From assembly GCF_000688235.1 (NCBI RefSeq), contig NZ_JHYO01000007.1, positions 1 through 64,000 of the forward strand: DNA of 64,000 nucleotides, given 5' to 3'. The stretch comes from Terasakiella pusilla DSM 6293. Lineage in GTDB: Bacteria > Pseudomonadota > Alphaproteobacteria > Rhodospirillales > Terasakiellaceae. Of this stretch, positions 27,616 through 37,340 are shown piece by piece. The position numbers and the translations under genes were made by a program. The notes under the pieces are model-generated. The model did no database searches, was not told the origin of the DNA, and worked only from the letters and a program-made list of their open reading frames with translations. Positions within the stretch are counted from its first letter, which is position 1; each line of letters begins with the position of its first letter.

Positions 27616-29688
27616 ATGTTGCAAAAAAAACGACATAATTACCTAACTCTTTATAAGAGAAGGATTTTTGACGATTTTGCAGCGCAAGAAAAAGATCATA
27701 TTTTCCTCCTAATTCCCATACTACTTGCCATCGGTATAGGCCTGTATTTTGGTATGACCAATGAAACACCGCTTTGGGTCGCCTTAACTGGAGCAGTTAT
27801 AAGTGGTCTGACCACATATTATTTACGCGAATATTACATAGCCTTTTTAAGTACTTTATCAATTGCCATAGTATTAACCGGTTTTAGTTCGGCGCAAATT
27901 CGCACGCACTATCTAGATACCAACTTCCTGCCATATAGCTTTGGCCCCACAGGAATTCAAGGTCGAATCGCAAGTGTTACGCCTTCTCAAAAAGGCTACA
28001 AAATCATCCTCGAAGACTTACAAATATCTAGACTACGGGCAGATCATATCCCGACACGGGTTCGATTACATGCCAACTCGTTAAAAACGCAAATAAAGCC
28101 CGGTCAATGGATAGAAACACGTGCGATGTTGAAACCACCACCACAACCGGCGAGCCCCCTGTCTTTTGACTTTCAACGCCATGCCTATTTTCAAGGGATC
28201 GGCGCCATCGGCTTTACCTATGGCCAAATCAAGGTTCTTTCAGAAGAGACAAGTCCATTTTCATTCTTTGAAAACCTGCGTCATGTCATTCAGGAAAAGA
28301 TCACGCACATTTTCCCCAATACAAACGATGCAGACAAAAAAGCGCTCGCGATTGCACTGCTGAGTGGAAACAAGCAACTGATTAACGAGGAAACCCACGA
28401 GGCCGTCCGCGCAGCCGGACTTGCGCACCTTCTTGCGATTTCTGGCCTGCATATTGGTCTGGTTTCAGCCATCTTCTTTTTTGGGCTACGCTCCCTGCTT
28501 GCTCTCATCCCGTCAGTTTCGCTAAACTACCCCGTAAAAAAATGGGCCGCTTTTCTTGCCATTGCAGCCGCGCTCTGCTTCACTTTGACAACTGGGGCAA
28601 GCACCCCAACTGTACGCGCCTTTCTCATGACATCCATTGTCCTTCTTGGTGTCATACTGGATCGCAAAGCCATTTCCTTACGGACTGTTGCATGGGCAGC
28701 AATCGCCATCCTCATACTCCTGCCAGAAAGCCTGCTCAGCCCAAGCTTTCAGCTTTCCTTTGCAGCAGTCACCGCGCTTGTGGCCTATTACGAGAAACGC
28801 AGCCCTGATCTCTCAAGCCCCTCATACATTCGATACGTCAAAAGTATTTTCACATCCAGTTTAATTGCAACCGCAGCCACCACGCCCTTTGCCGCCTATC
28901 ATTTTAACCACATTGCCTTATACGGTGTCGCTTCAAACCTAGTTGCCATCCCCATTACGGTCTTTTGGATCATGCCATCAGGATTACTCGCACTCTGCCT
29001 CATGCCATTTGGCCTTGAAGGGGTGGCGCTGCACATTATGGGGTGGGGGATAGAGCTCTTGGTTTCGGTTGCATACCAGACGGCAAATGTACCGTTTTCC
29101 CAAATTGCCACCCCTTCAATGGGGGTGCCTGCAATCATCGCCCTGACCATCGCGGGGCTCATGATTTGTCTAATGACCAAAATCTATCGAAAAACTGGTG
29201 TCGCTCTCATCGGCGTAGGATTTTTACTCGCAAGCCTTAATCCACTCCCCGATATCGTCATCAACGAAACGGGCAAATTAAGCGCTATAAAAGACCAAGA
29301 GGGGAACTCCTACGTCTCCAACCTACGACATGCAAGCTTCACCCGTGAAAACTGGCTGCAAAACTGGGGACTGGAAAACCACAAACCCGTCTCCTTTCAA
29401 AAGAAACTACCATGTGATCAAACAGGATGCCAGTTTCAGCACAAAAACGGCACATGGGTCAGCTTCAATGAACAAGCAATCGCCCTCGAAGAAGATTGCC
29501 AGAAGGCGGATATCCTAATCACACAATGGGATAGCCCCATGATCTGTGACAACCCAAAACATATCATCGATAAAAAAGCGTTCAAACGCAGCGGTGCCCA
29601 TGCGATCTACTTAGGCAACGGAAAAATCGAAATCGAAACCGTCCGCGATAATCGTGGTCTTCGCCCATGGACGCAGTACGGTCGTTAG
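27616..29688 (+). CDS. comEC: ComEC/Rec2-type membrane channel protein
   Basis: A 690-residue polytopic membrane protein. An N-terminal soluble DUF4131-type region (about 100-210) is followed by the Competence domain with LLSGNKQLINEET, LAHLLAISGLHIGLVS and TGASTPTVRAFLM motifs (about 245-345). The last 140 residues hold no HXHXDH motif, so the metallo-beta-lactamase nuclease part of typical ComEC is missing or degenerate, as in other alphaproteobacterial members. It may move single-stranded DNA across the inner membrane, but no other competence gene is in the window. It converges on lexA with two bases between stops. Confidence 0.88.
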   Translation: MLQKKRHNYLTLYKRRIFDDFAAQEKDHIFLLIPILLAIGIGLYFGMTNETPLWVALTGAVISGLTTYYLREYYIAFLSTLSIAIVLTGFSSAQIRTHYLDTNFLPYSFGPTGIQGRIASVTPSQKGYKIILEDLQISRLRADHIPTRVRLHANSLKTQIKPGQWIETRAMLKPPPQPASPLSFDFQRHAYFQGIGAIGFTYGQIKVLSEETSPFSFFENLRHVIQEKITHIFPNTNDADKKALAIALLSGNKQLINEETHEAVRAAGLAHLLAISGLHIGLVSAIFFFGLRSLLALIPSVSLNYPVKKWAAFLAIAAALCFTLTTGASTPTVRAFLMTSIVLLGVILDRKAISLRTVAWAAIAILILLPESLLSPSFQLSFAAVTALVAYYEKRSPDLSSPSYIRYVKSIFTSSLIATAATTPFAAYHFNHIALYGVASNLVAIPITVFWIMPSGLLALCLMPFGLEGVALHIMGWGIELLVSVAYQTANVPFSQIATPSMGVPAIIALTIAGLMICLMTKIYRKTGVALIGVGFLLASLNPLPDIVINETGKLSAIKDQEGNSYVSNLRHASFTRENWLQNWGLENHKPVSFQKKLPCDQTGCQFQHKNGTWVSFNEQAIALEEDCQKADILITQWDSPMICDNPKHIIDKKAFKRSGAHAIYLGNGKIEIETVRDNRGLRPWTQYGR

Positions 29689-29690
29689 AC

Positions 29691-30416
29691 CTAATATTTG
29701 CGGATCAAGCCCACTAAACGCCCTTGGATCTTAACCCGCTCCGGCGGGAAAATGCGAGTTTCATAAGCACTATTAGCAGGTTCCAACGCAATAGAGCCCC
29801 CTTTACGACGTAGCTTTTTAAGGGTTGCTTCTTCCTGATCCACCAGCGCAACGATGATCGCGCCATTTTCTGCCGTGGTACAGCGCTGAATGATAACCGT
29901 ATCACCATCATTGATACCCGCTTCGATCATGGAGTCTCCCTCAACCTCCAACGCATAATGTTCTCCAAGCCCCAAGATACTTGCAGGGACATCAACGCTG
30001 GCGGAATGGTCACTGAGCGCCGCAATTGGCGTACCAGCCGCAATGCGCCCAAACATCGGAAGTTCCACCGCTTCGGAGTCTGGTAAAACATCTGTATTGC
30101 TGTTCCCACGGGACTTTTTGCGCCCTACTTGCGGCATGTCATTGTCAAAGTCTGTCGGCTTATTGTTTTCTGAGCGCAGCGGCGTTTCCAACTGATCCTT
30201 GTTTTCCGGCACCCGCAAAACTTCAACAGCACGCGCCCGATGAGGAAGGCGTCGGATAAAACCACGTTCTTCCAACCCTGTGATCAGACGATGAATACCG
30301 GACTTTGATTTCAAGTCCAGCGCCTCTTTCATTTCATCATAAGAAGGGGAAACACCTGTTTCTCTTAATCGTTTTTCAAGAAACAAAAGCAGGTCATACT
30401 GTTTTTTGGTCAGCAT
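29691..30416 (-). CDS. lexA: LexA repressor
   Basis: A 241-residue repressor with an N-terminal winged helix ([25 protein letters not shown]), a long linker and an S24 peptidase domain. The self-cleavage Ala-Gly lies in [11 protein letters not shown], the catalytic Ser in [10 protein letters not shown] and Lys in [11 protein letters not shown]. The ATG at 30416 is chosen because GGAGGG lies seven bases before it; an in-frame GTG-like start five codons upstream overlaps that site. It represses SOS genes until RecA triggers cleavage. Two SOS boxes lie upstream, so it is autoregulated. Confidence 0.97.
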   Translation of the reverse strand: MLTKKQYDLLLFLEKRLRETGVSPSYDEMKEALDLKSKSGIHRLITGLEERGFIRRLPHRARAVEVLRVPENKDQLETPLRSENNKPTDFDNDMPQVGRKKSRGNSNTDVLPDSEAVELPMFGRIAAGTPIAALSDHSASVDVPASILGLGEHYALEVEGDSMIEAGINDGDTVIIQRCTTAENGAIIVALVDQEEATLKKLRRKGGSIALEPANSAYETRIFPPERVKIQGRLVGLIRKY

Positions 30417-30437
30417 GTTCACACCCTCCAAAGATTA

Positions 30438-30476
30438 GAACAAAAGTAAAACACTACCGATGTTCTACTTTAGTTC
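30438..30476 (-). promoter_or_regulatory. Two SOS boxes in the lexA promoter
   Basis: GTTCTACTTTAGTTC at 30462-30476 (plus strand) is an exact GTTC-N7-GTTC, the LexA site of alphaproteobacteria. On the minus strand, GTTTTACTTTTGTTC at 30438-30452 matches with one change in the first half-site. The two share 13 of 15 bases and lie head-to-head nine bases apart. Confidence 0.82.
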
Positions 30477-30502
30477 CGAACCTTGGTCAAGCACAAAGCG
30501 TC

Positions 30503-31723
30503 TTAGACGCTCACCATCGCGTCTTTCAGGTAAATTGCCTGCGTTTTCTCGCCTGCAGACAGGGCTGGTGCATTCACCGGACGAATAATGAAACCTTCAC
30601 AATGTGCAAGGTTAGCCAACATAGAGCTATCTTGTTTATTGTATGGCGTTGCCACAAGGTTACCATCTGGATCTTGCGAGAAAACAGCACGCATATATTC
30701 CTGACGAACACCATTTTCCGGCACAGCGGCCCCTAGGATGACCTGAACGGGTTTATCCTGTTCAAACGCGCCGCCTTGCATTTTACGTAAAGCCGGACGC
30801 AAAAACAAAAAGGCCGTCACATAGGACGATACAGGATTACCCGGTAAACCCATCGCCGGTTTATTACCAATATGCCCAAACATAAAGGGCTTCCCCGGTT
30901 TCATGGCGATACGCCAAAAATCAATATCCAGCCCTTCTTCCCCCAGAACTTTGCGAACCAGGTCATATTCCCCAACAGAAACCCCGCCAGAGGTTACCAG
31001 CAAATCCGCACAGTCCAAGCCGCTCAAGGTCTCGCGCAACGATTCTTCTGTATCCCCCGCAATCCCCAAGTTAACCGCAATCCCGCCCATCGCTTGGACG
31101 AGAGCGGCAACCATTAGGCTGTTTGAACTGATAATCTGGCTTTCACGCACCGCTTCCCCCGGCATGACCAGCTCATCACCTGTTGCCAAAATCGCAACGC
31201 GCGGACGGCGAAAGACTTTTACCCACGGTACGTTCATGGCGCAGAGCAAGCCTACATCGCGGGCCGAAAGCACACGGCCTTTATGAAGAAGGATATCCCC
31301 TTCAGAAAAATCCAGTCCGGCTTTACGAACGAACTTCCCCTCAAAAGCAACTTCTTTCATGGTGATCTGATCACCGAAGACATCTGTATCTTCTTGTATA
31401 ATGACAGCATCCGCACCCGCGGGGAGGGGGGCACCTGTAAAGATGCGAACGCATTCCCCATCAGCCAATGTTCCGTCATAGGGACCACCGGCTTGCGATT
31501 CACCGACGCGGGTTAAGGTAACGGGTTGGGACAAAACGTCTTGTGCGCGTACCGCGTATCCATCCATCGAAGAAACGGGCGCGGGCGGCTGCGTTAAACG
31601 GGCAGCGACATTTTCTGCCAACACACGCCCCAGACAGTCCGCGACACTTACCTGTTCAGCACTTAAGACTGAAATACCTTTTTCGACGTTCGCAAACGCC
31701 TCTTCCAGAGGGAGTAAACTCAT
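30503..31723 (-). CDS. moeA: Molybdopterin molybdenumtransferase
   Basis: A 406-residue MoeA. It has [11 protein letters not shown], the [18 protein letters not shown] segment, and [15 protein letters not shown] with [26 protein letters not shown] in the catalytic domain. It inserts molybdate into adenylylated molybdopterin. The start overlaps the moaC stop as ATGA. It is the last gene before lexA, with 86 bases between that hold the lexA control region. Confidence 0.96.
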   Translation of the reverse strand: MSLLPLEEAFANVEKGISVLSAEQVSVADCLGRVLAENVAARLTQPPAPVSSMDGYAVRAQDVLSQPVTLTRVGESQAGGPYDGTLADGECVRIFTGAPLPAGADAVIIQEDTDVFGDQITMKEVAFEGKFVRKAGLDFSEGDILLHKGRVLSARDVGLLCAMNVPWVKVFRRPRVAILATGDELVMPGEAVRESQIISSNSLMVAALVQAMGGIAVNLGIAGDTEESLRETLSGLDCADLLVTSGGVSVGEYDLVRKVLGEEGLDIDFWRIAMKPGKPFMFGHIGNKPAMGLPGNPVSSYVTAFLFLRPALRKMQGGAFEQDKPVQVILGAAVPENGVRQEYMRAVFSQDPDGNLVATPYNKQDSSMLANLAHCEGFIIRPVNAPALSAGEKTQAIYLKDAMVSV

Positions 31724-32199
31724 GGCGTTACAAACGTCCCTGACTTGCCACCTTCTTTAAGGGTTAGCCGTACATCCGTAATCGTCATCCCTTTATCAAT
31801 GGCCTTGCACATATCGTAGACAGTCAACGCCGCAACGGTCACAGCCGTCAGTGCTTCCATTTCAACACCTGTGCGGCCTTTAAGCTTGCACGTTCCGACA
31901 ACATCAACGGCATTCCGATCAGGATCACAGCTCAGCTCAACTTTCACCGACGTCAGGGCGAGGGGATGACAAAGCGGGATCAAGTCCGCCGTCTTTTTCG
32001 CCCCCATAATCCCTGCCAACTGAGCGACAGAAAGGACATCACCTTTTTTCAGCGTTCCCGCCATAATGCGGTTTAAGGTTTCTTCCTGCATGATCACACT
32101 GGCTTTTGCCGTCGCCGTACGTTCCGTAATATCTTTATCGGACACATCAACCATGACAGCGTTACCGTCTTTATCGATATGCGTAAACTGATCACCCAT
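31720..32199 (-). CDS. moaC: Cyclic pyranopterin monophosphate synthase
   Basis: A 159-residue MoaC. Conserved parts are [31 protein letters not shown] and [23 protein letters not shown] with the catalytic Lys region downstream. It performs the second step of molybdenum cofactor synthesis. It lies 23 bases after trpC and overlaps moeA. The trp-moa arrangement is common in this group, so the cofactor genes likely share the trp transcript. Confidence 0.97.
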   Translation of the reverse strand: MGDQFTHIDKDGNAVMVDVSDKDITERTATAKASVIMQEETLNRIMAGTLKKGDVLSVAQLAGIMGAKKTADLIPLCHPLALTSVKVELSCDPDRNAVDVVGTCKLKGRTGVEMEALTAVTVAALTVYDMCKAIDKGMTITDVRLTLKEGGKSGTFVTP

Positions 32200-32222
32200 G
32201 AAAACAATACCTTCCTGTTTCT

Positions 32223-33014
32223 TTACTTGGTCAACAAAGCACGTGTTGCCGCCTCGACATCATCTTGACGCATCAATGATTCCCCAACCAAGAAGCAGTT
32301 TGCATTGACTTTGGACATGCGCGCCAAGTCATCCGGCGTAAATATACCACTTTCACACACAAGCAATTTACCTTCCGGCACCATACCGGACAATCGCTCT
32401 GTCGTTGTCAGGCTGATTTCCATGGTCTTGAGGTTACGGTTATTGATGCCGATCAGATCGGACTTCAGCTTCAAGGCCCGTTCCATCTCGTCTTCGTCAT
32501 GGACCTCAATCAGGCAATCCATACCATAGGACAAAGCAGCGTCCTCAATCTCGCTAGCTTGCGCATCATCAAGTGCCGCCATAATAATCAGAATACAATC
32601 CGCACCCAACGCCCTTGCTTCCGTCACCTGATAGGTATCCACCATAAAATCTTTACGTAAAGCCGGCAAAGATACCGCACCGCGGGCCAGCACCAGATAT
32701 TCATCCGCCCCTTGGAAATACGGCTGATCTGTCAAAACAGACATACAGGCCGCGCCCCCCGCTTCATAAGATTTAGCGATTGAAACCGGACCAAAGTCGG
32801 CCCGAATTAACCCTTTGGAGGGAGACGCTTTCTTGACTTCTGCAATCAAACCGTACTGGCCGGCATCCACCTTTGTCTGCAACGCATTTTTAAAACCACG
32901 TACGGGAGAGGCTTGTTTAGCCGTCACTTCCAAAATGCTAAGGTCTTTACGTTTCTTGCAATGGGCCACATATTCACGTTTATCATCACAAATCTTTGCC
33001 AGAATATCGCTCAT
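32223..33014 (-). CDS. trpC: Indole-3-glycerol phosphate synthase
   Basis: A 263-residue TIM-barrel enzyme without a fused TrpF domain. Active-site segments are [27 protein letters not shown] and [14 protein letters not shown]. It closes the indole ring in tryptophan synthesis. The start is five bases after the trpD stop. Confidence 0.98.
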   Translation of the reverse strand: MSDILAKICDDKREYVAHCKKRKDLSILEVTAKQASPVRGFKNALQTKVDAGQYGLIAEVKKASPSKGLIRADFGPVSIAKSYEAGGAACMSVLTDQPYFQGADEYLVLARGAVSLPALRKDFMVDTYQVTEARALGADCILIIMAALDDAQASEIEDAALSYGMDCLIEVHDEDEMERALKLKSDLIGINNRNLKTMEISLTTTERLSGMVPEGKLLVCESGIFTPDDLARMSKVNANCFLVGESLMRQDDVEAATRALLTK

Positions 33015-33019
33015 CTGCC

Positions 33020-34039
33020 TCAGGCTCCGTTGGTAATTTCGACAAGTTTGGCAAGGGCCGCTTTCGCTTTGCCATTATCAATCGCTTGCGCTGCCATTTG
33101 CATACCGTCTTCCAGTGTCTCAACCTTATCCGCAACAATTAAGGACGCTGCCGCGTTTAACAGGACAACATCACGATAAGGCCCAACTTCACCATCCAGC
33201 AAGCGCTTAATGGCAGCTGCATTGTAAGCCCCGTCGCCGCCGATCAAATCTGCTAATTCAACTGTTTTTAGACCCAGATCCAAAGGATTGACTTCAAACT
33301 CACGTACAGCACCGTTTTGATATTCCGCCACATAAGAAACGCCGGTCGTCGTCAGTTCATCCATGCCGTCACTACCATGCACAACCCAGACTTTATCACT
33401 CCCAAGACGCCCGAGAACTTCTGCAAGTGGACGTACCCAGTGCTTATCAAAAACACCCGTCATTTGACGTTTCACACCGGCCGGATTTGAGATTGGTCCC
33501 AACAGATTAAAAATCGTACGGATCCCCATATCAGCACGCGGTCCAGCAACATGCTTCATCGCAGAATGATAAAGCGGTGCCATCAAAAAGCCGATCCCGG
33601 CCTCCTTGATTGATTGCTCCACCTCTGCAACCTCCGCCATCAGGTTCACCCCAAGGCAAGAGAGCACATCCGAAGCCCCCGACTTGGAAGACACCGCCTT
33701 GCTACCATGTTTTGCAACGCTAACCCCGCAACCCGCGACCACCAAAGCTGTGGCGGTTGAAATATTCAAGGTGTTTCTAGAATCACCGCCCGTGCCGACA
33801 ATATCAATTGCACCAGCCGGAGCCTGAACTTTTTTCATCTTCTCGCGCATGGTCTGGGCACCAGCAGTAATTTCATCCACTGTTTCCCCCCGCAGGCGCA
33901 AGCCCATCATAAAGGCGCCAATCTGCACAGGTGTCGCATTGCCCGACATAATACAGTCAAAAGCGACTTTAGCATCGCCTTGTTCCAGACCTTTTCCTTC
34001 ACCGACTTTGCCGATGATTTGCTTCATTGCTTCGCTCAT
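33020..34039 (-). CDS. trpD: Anthranilate phosphoribosyltransferase
   Basis: A 339-residue enzyme. The PRPP loop is seen in [18 protein letters not shown], and [17 protein letters not shown] and [12 protein letters not shown] are also present. It transfers phosphoribose to anthranilate. It lies 11 bases after trpG and is not fused to it. Confidence 0.98.
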   Translation of the reverse strand: MSEAMKQIIGKVGEGKGLEQGDAKVAFDCIMSGNATPVQIGAFMMGLRLRGETVDEITAGAQTMREKMKKVQAPAGAIDIVGTGGDSRNTLNISTATALVVAGCGVSVAKHGSKAVSSKSGASDVLSCLGVNLMAEVAEVEQSIKEAGIGFLMAPLYHSAMKHVAGPRADMGIRTIFNLLGPISNPAGVKRQMTGVFDKHWVRPLAEVLGRLGSDKVWVVHGSDGMDELTTTGVSYVAEYQNGAVREFEVNPLDLGLKTVELADLIGGDGAYNAAAIKRLLDGEVGPYRDVVLLNAAASLIVADKVETLEDGMQMAAQAIDNGKAKAALAKLVEITNGA

Positions 34040-34050
34040 TGGGATTATCC

Positions 34051-34623
34051 TTATTTTCTTGCCAGCGTCAGGAAATTTTCCAGCATCTTGTGCCCGTGTT
34101 CGGAGGCGATACTCTCTGGGTGGAACTGCACACCGTGGATCGGTAACTCTTTATGCTGAACCCCCATGATAACACCATCTTCTGTCTGAGAAGTCACTTC
34201 CAAACAATCCGGCAATGTCTCCGGCGCGATGGTCAAAGAATGATACCGCGTCACAGATACAGGGGAGGGGATATCCTGAAAGATGCCCTTATTGGTATGG
34301 GTGATCGGGCACACTTTGCCATGCATTGGCTCCGGCGCTCTCACAATCTTTGCCCCAAACGCCTGACCGATTGATTGGTGCCCCAGACACACCCCAAAAA
34401 TAGGGTACTGCCCGCTGGCCTTTTCAATCAGATCAAGACAAATCCCTGCCTGATCAGGATCACAGGGACCGGGGGACAAAATTATACCTTCCGGCTTTAA
34501 AGCGAGCGCTTCTTCAACCGTTAACGCATCGTTACGATAAACTTCTATGTCTGCGCCAAGCTCACCAAAATAATGAACCAGGTTGTAAGTGAAGCTATCA
34601 TAATTATCAATTAATAAAAACAT
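34051..34623 (-). CDS. trpG: Anthranilate synthase component II (glutamine amidotransferase)
   Basis: A 190-residue class I glutamine amidotransferase. The catalytic triad is in [14 protein letters not shown] (Cys) and GVQFHPESI (His, Glu). It supplies ammonia to TrpE. The partner trpE lies 4.2 kb upstream on the same strand, separated by the copper cassette, so trpGDC needs its own promoter in 34624-34806. It may also serve folate synthesis as PabA. Confidence 0.97.
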   Translation of the reverse strand: MFLLIDNYDSFTYNLVHYFGELGADIEVYRNDALTVEEALALKPEGIILSPGPCDPDQAGICLDLIEKASGQYPIFGVCLGHQSIGQAFGAKIVRAPEPMHGKVCPITHTNKGIFQDIPSPVSVTRYHSLTIAPETLPDCLEVTSQTEDGVIMGVQHKELPIHGVQFHPESIASEHGHKMLENFLTLARK

Positions 34624-34747
34624 ATCAGTACTTTACGAGTTACTTTAAAAGTAAAAAATTAACAGCCTCACAGAAGAAAAAGGCCTTAATTTATCGCAGA
34701 ATGCAAGCTGACAGCCTCTAGGTCAAGCTGGTTTTTAAATCTCACTC
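34624..34747 (-). promoter_or_regulatory. trpG upstream region
   Basis: On the minus strand TTGACC followed after 17 bases by CATTCT could be a weak promoter for trpGDC. ACAGCCTC occurs twice (about 34663 and 34710). No leader peptide with tandem Trp codons and no attenuator is visible. Confidence 0.3.
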
Positions 34748-34780
34748 TTGACCTTGCCCTTACTGGAAGGACCATATAAC
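34748..34780 (+). promoter_or_regulatory. CueR-type copper operator and promoter of copA
   Basis: CCTTGC-N7-GGAAGG (34752-34757 and 34765-34770) matches the CueR dyad CCTTCC-N7-GGAAGG with one change. It lies between a TTGACC -35 (34748-34753) and a CATATA -10 (34773-34778) spaced 19 bases, the long spacer expected for MerR-type activation. A cueR gene follows copA. Confidence 0.8.
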
Positions 34781-34806
34781 ATTCAAGCTAACTGGAAGGT
34801 ATTAGG

Positions 34807-36930
34807 ATGATTGAATATCAATTAAACATCACAGGCATGACCTGCGCCTCCTGTGCCAGTCGCATTGAAAAAGTTGTCAATCGATTGGATGGAGTTGAAC
34901 ACGCAAGCGTCAACCTCGCAACAGAACAAGCAAGCGTGCGCTTGAGCAACGATCAGCTCGCAGCCGATGACATCATTGCCAAAATTGAAAATGCCGGATT
35001 TGGTGCAACGCTTTTAGATGACACCAATCAAGACGAACAGGAAGAAGAGAACAAACGCCACCTTAAGCGCGACAGAATGACCGTGCTTTTTTGTGCACTC
35101 CTGACCATTCCACTCGTCGCACCGATGGCCGGGCTCTTCGTTGGTCAGGATTGGCACCTAAACGGCTGGCTTCAGCTAGCACTGGCAACTCCTGTTCAAT
35201 TGATTGCCGCACAGCGGTTCTATAAATCCGCTTGGGGCGCGTTCAAAGCTCTAACAGGGAATATGGACCTTCTCGTCTCCATCGGCACGACAGCAGCCTA
35301 TGGATTAAGCCTATATCACCTTCTAAGCCCATCAGAACATGCAAATATGATCTATTTTGAAGCATCCGCTGCAGTTACCACCCTTGTTCTGGTGGGTAAG
35401 TTCCTTGAAAGCCGTGCCAAACATGGTGTTACAGCAGCTATTCGGGCGCTTATGCACCTCAGGCCGGAAACCGCACGCCGCGTGGTAAACGGGAAAGAGG
35501 AAACCGTTGCAATCAATCTCATCAAAAAAGGCGATCATGTCCTTGTTAAACCGGGGGAACACATCCCCGTCGATGGTCGCATTTTAGAAGGCCACAGCCA
35601 AATTGATGAATCGATGCTGACCGGAGAAAGCATGCCCGTGAAAAAAAACACCCGCGACACCGTAACCGGCGGCTCCATCAACGGCTCGGGGCTACTAACC
35701 ATCGAAACGACCGCGATCGGTAAAGAAACCACACTGGCCAAAATCATCGAAATGATCCAAGGCGCACAAGCCACGAAAGCTCCCGTGCAAAAGCTTGTCG
35801 ATAAAATCGCAGCCGTCTTCGTTCCCATTGTTTGCGTCATCGCTCTGGTAACTGTCATAGGTTGGGTTTTAGCAGGTGCCACGTACGAACAAGGTTTGAT
35901 CAACGCAATCACCGTATTGGTTATTGCATGTCCCTGCGCCCTTGGCCTAGCAACGCCAACCGCCATCATGGCGGGGACTGGCGTTGCAGCTAAGCATGGC
36001 ATCCTGATTAAAGATGCCCAATCCCTTGAACTCGCCCATAAAATCGATACCGTCGTGTTTGATAAAACAGGCACCCTGACAGAAGGTAAACCCCAACTCA
36101 TTGAACAAACGGGCGCCTTTCTCGATATTGCAGCCAACCTGCAACAAGGTAGCGAACACCCGCTTGCCAAAGCTTTTGTCAGCGAAAACCTGACCGCAAT
36201 CAAAAACTTCAAAGCGACAAGCGGGCGGGGGATTGAAGCTGACATTGCAAACACTCGCTATCGGTTGGGTAACCGTGCTCATATGACCAATGACCTCACC
36301 AGCTTGGAGCCTTTGGCGCTCGAAATGGAGAAAAATGGCCTAACCGTCGTCTGGCTAGAAAATGAAACAAAAGTTCTCAGCCTCTTCGGCATTGGCGACA
36401 AAGTAAAAGAAAGCTCTTCTCAAGCCATAAAGCAGCTTAAAAGCAATGGCATTACGCCCATCATTTTAAGTGGTGACAACGAAGTGACCGCCCGCGCCGT
36501 TGCGGGTTCCATTGGCATTGAAGACGTCATCGCGCAAGTTCTCCCAGACGAAAAGGCAGGACATATCGAACGCTTGAAACAAAACAATCATGTGGTTGCC
36601 ATGGTCGGGGATGGTGTCAATGATGCGCCCGCACTTGCAAGCGCTGATGTCAGCTTTGCTATGGGAACCGGGTCCGATGTTGCGATCCATAGTGCAGGCG
36701 TAACCCTCATGAGGCCAGACCCCTTATTAGTAGAACAAGCAATCAACATTTCAAAAGCCACCTACCGTAAGATTCAACAAAACCTGTTTTGGGCCTTTAT
36801 TTACAATATCATCGGCTTGCCCGCCGCCGCTTTCGGCTTACTCAACCCCGTTATTGCGGGGGCCGCTATGGCCCTTAGCAGTGTCTGCGTCGTCACCAAC
36901 TCTCTTTTGTTAAAAAGGTGGAAACCATGA
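34807..36930 (+). CDS. copA: Copper-exporting P1B-type ATPase
   Basis: A 707-residue P-type ATPase with a single N-terminal metal-binding domain (GMTCASC, Cys 13 and 16). The intramembrane CPC motif lies at about 375-377 in VIACPCALGL, the phosphorylated Asp in DKTGTLT (about 419), the nucleotide-binding SEHPLAK and the MVGDGVNDAPALA hinge. It pumps Cu(I) to the periplasm. A CueR-type promoter precedes it, and the TGA overlaps the cueR start. It lies antisense to the flanking trp genes. Confidence 0.97.
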   Translation: MIEYQLNITGMTCASCASRIEKVVNRLDGVEHASVNLATEQASVRLSNDQLAADDIIAKIENAGFGATLLDDTNQDEQEEENKRHLKRDRMTVLFCALLTIPLVAPMAGLFVGQDWHLNGWLQLALATPVQLIAAQRFYKSAWGAFKALTGNMDLLVSIGTTAAYGLSLYHLLSPSEHANMIYFEASAAVTTLVLVGKFLESRAKHGVTAAIRALMHLRPETARRVVNGKEETVAINLIKKGDHVLVKPGEHIPVDGRILEGHSQIDESMLTGESMPVKKNTRDTVTGGSINGSGLLTIETTAIGKETTLAKIIEMIQGAQATKAPVQKLVDKIAAVFVPIVCVIALVTVIGWVLAGATYEQGLINAITVLVIACPCALGLATPTAIMAGTGVAAKHGILIKDAQSLELAHKIDTVVFDKTGTLTEGKPQLIEQTGAFLDIAANLQQGSEHPLAKAFVSENLTAIKNFKATSGRGIEADIANTRYRLGNRAHMTNDLTSLEPLALEMEKNGLTVVWLENETKVLSLFGIGDKVKESSSQAIKQLKSNGITPIILSGDNEVTARAVAGSIGIEDVIAQVLPDEKAGHIERLKQNNHVVAMVGDGVNDAPALASADVSFAMGTGSDVAIHSAGVTLMRPDPLLVEQAINISKATYRKIQQNLFWAFIYNIIGLPAAAFGLLNPVIAGAAMALSSVCVVTNSLLLKRWKP

Positions 36931-37340
36931 ACATCAGCAAAGTCTCCAAACTTACCGGTGTCAGCAGTAAAACCATCCGATATTACGAAAGCATCAACCT
37001 GATGCCACCCCCGGCACGGGCTGAAAACGGATATCGGGATTATTCCAACACTGATGTCGAAATCTTAAAGTTTATCCAGAGCGCCCGCAAAATGGGATTC
37101 CCCTTAAAGGATGTCTCAAACCTGTTGGAACTCTGGCAGGATAAAAATCGCGCCAGCAGAGACGTACGCCTGCTAGCACAAAGCCACATTGTCGAAATTG
37201 AAGGACGTATTCAGGAACTGCAAAATATTCGCGACACCCTGAAAAACCTTGTAGAGTGCTGCCATGGGGACGACAGGCCAGACTGTCCGATCCTCAATAG
37301 CTTCACCACAGAAAAGGACGAAGATTGTGGCTGTTCGTAA
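36927..37340 (+). CDS. cueR: Copper-responsive MerR-family regulator CueR
   Basis: A 137-residue MerR regulator. The DNA-binding part is SKLTGVSSKTIRYYESINLMPP. Cys 112 and Cys 120 (CCHGDDRPDC) sit exactly where CueR binds Cu(I), and Ser 77 is at the place that selects monovalent ions. Two more Cys are in the tail (CGC). The ATG at 36927 overlaps the copA stop as ATGA; a GTG three codons earlier is less likely. It should activate the copA promoter under copper stress. Confidence 0.93.
   Translation: MNISKVSKLTGVSSKTIRYYESINLMPPPARAENGYRDYSNTDVEILKFIQSARKMGFPLKDVSNLLELWQDKNRASRDVRLLAQSHIVEIEGRIQELQNIRDTLKNLVECCHGDDRPDCPILNSFTTEKDEDCGCS

Noticed and set aside
34624-34806. Tryptophan attenuator or leader peptide before trpG
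   Set aside because: The upstream region has no short ORF with tandem Trp codons and no terminator-antiterminator pair.
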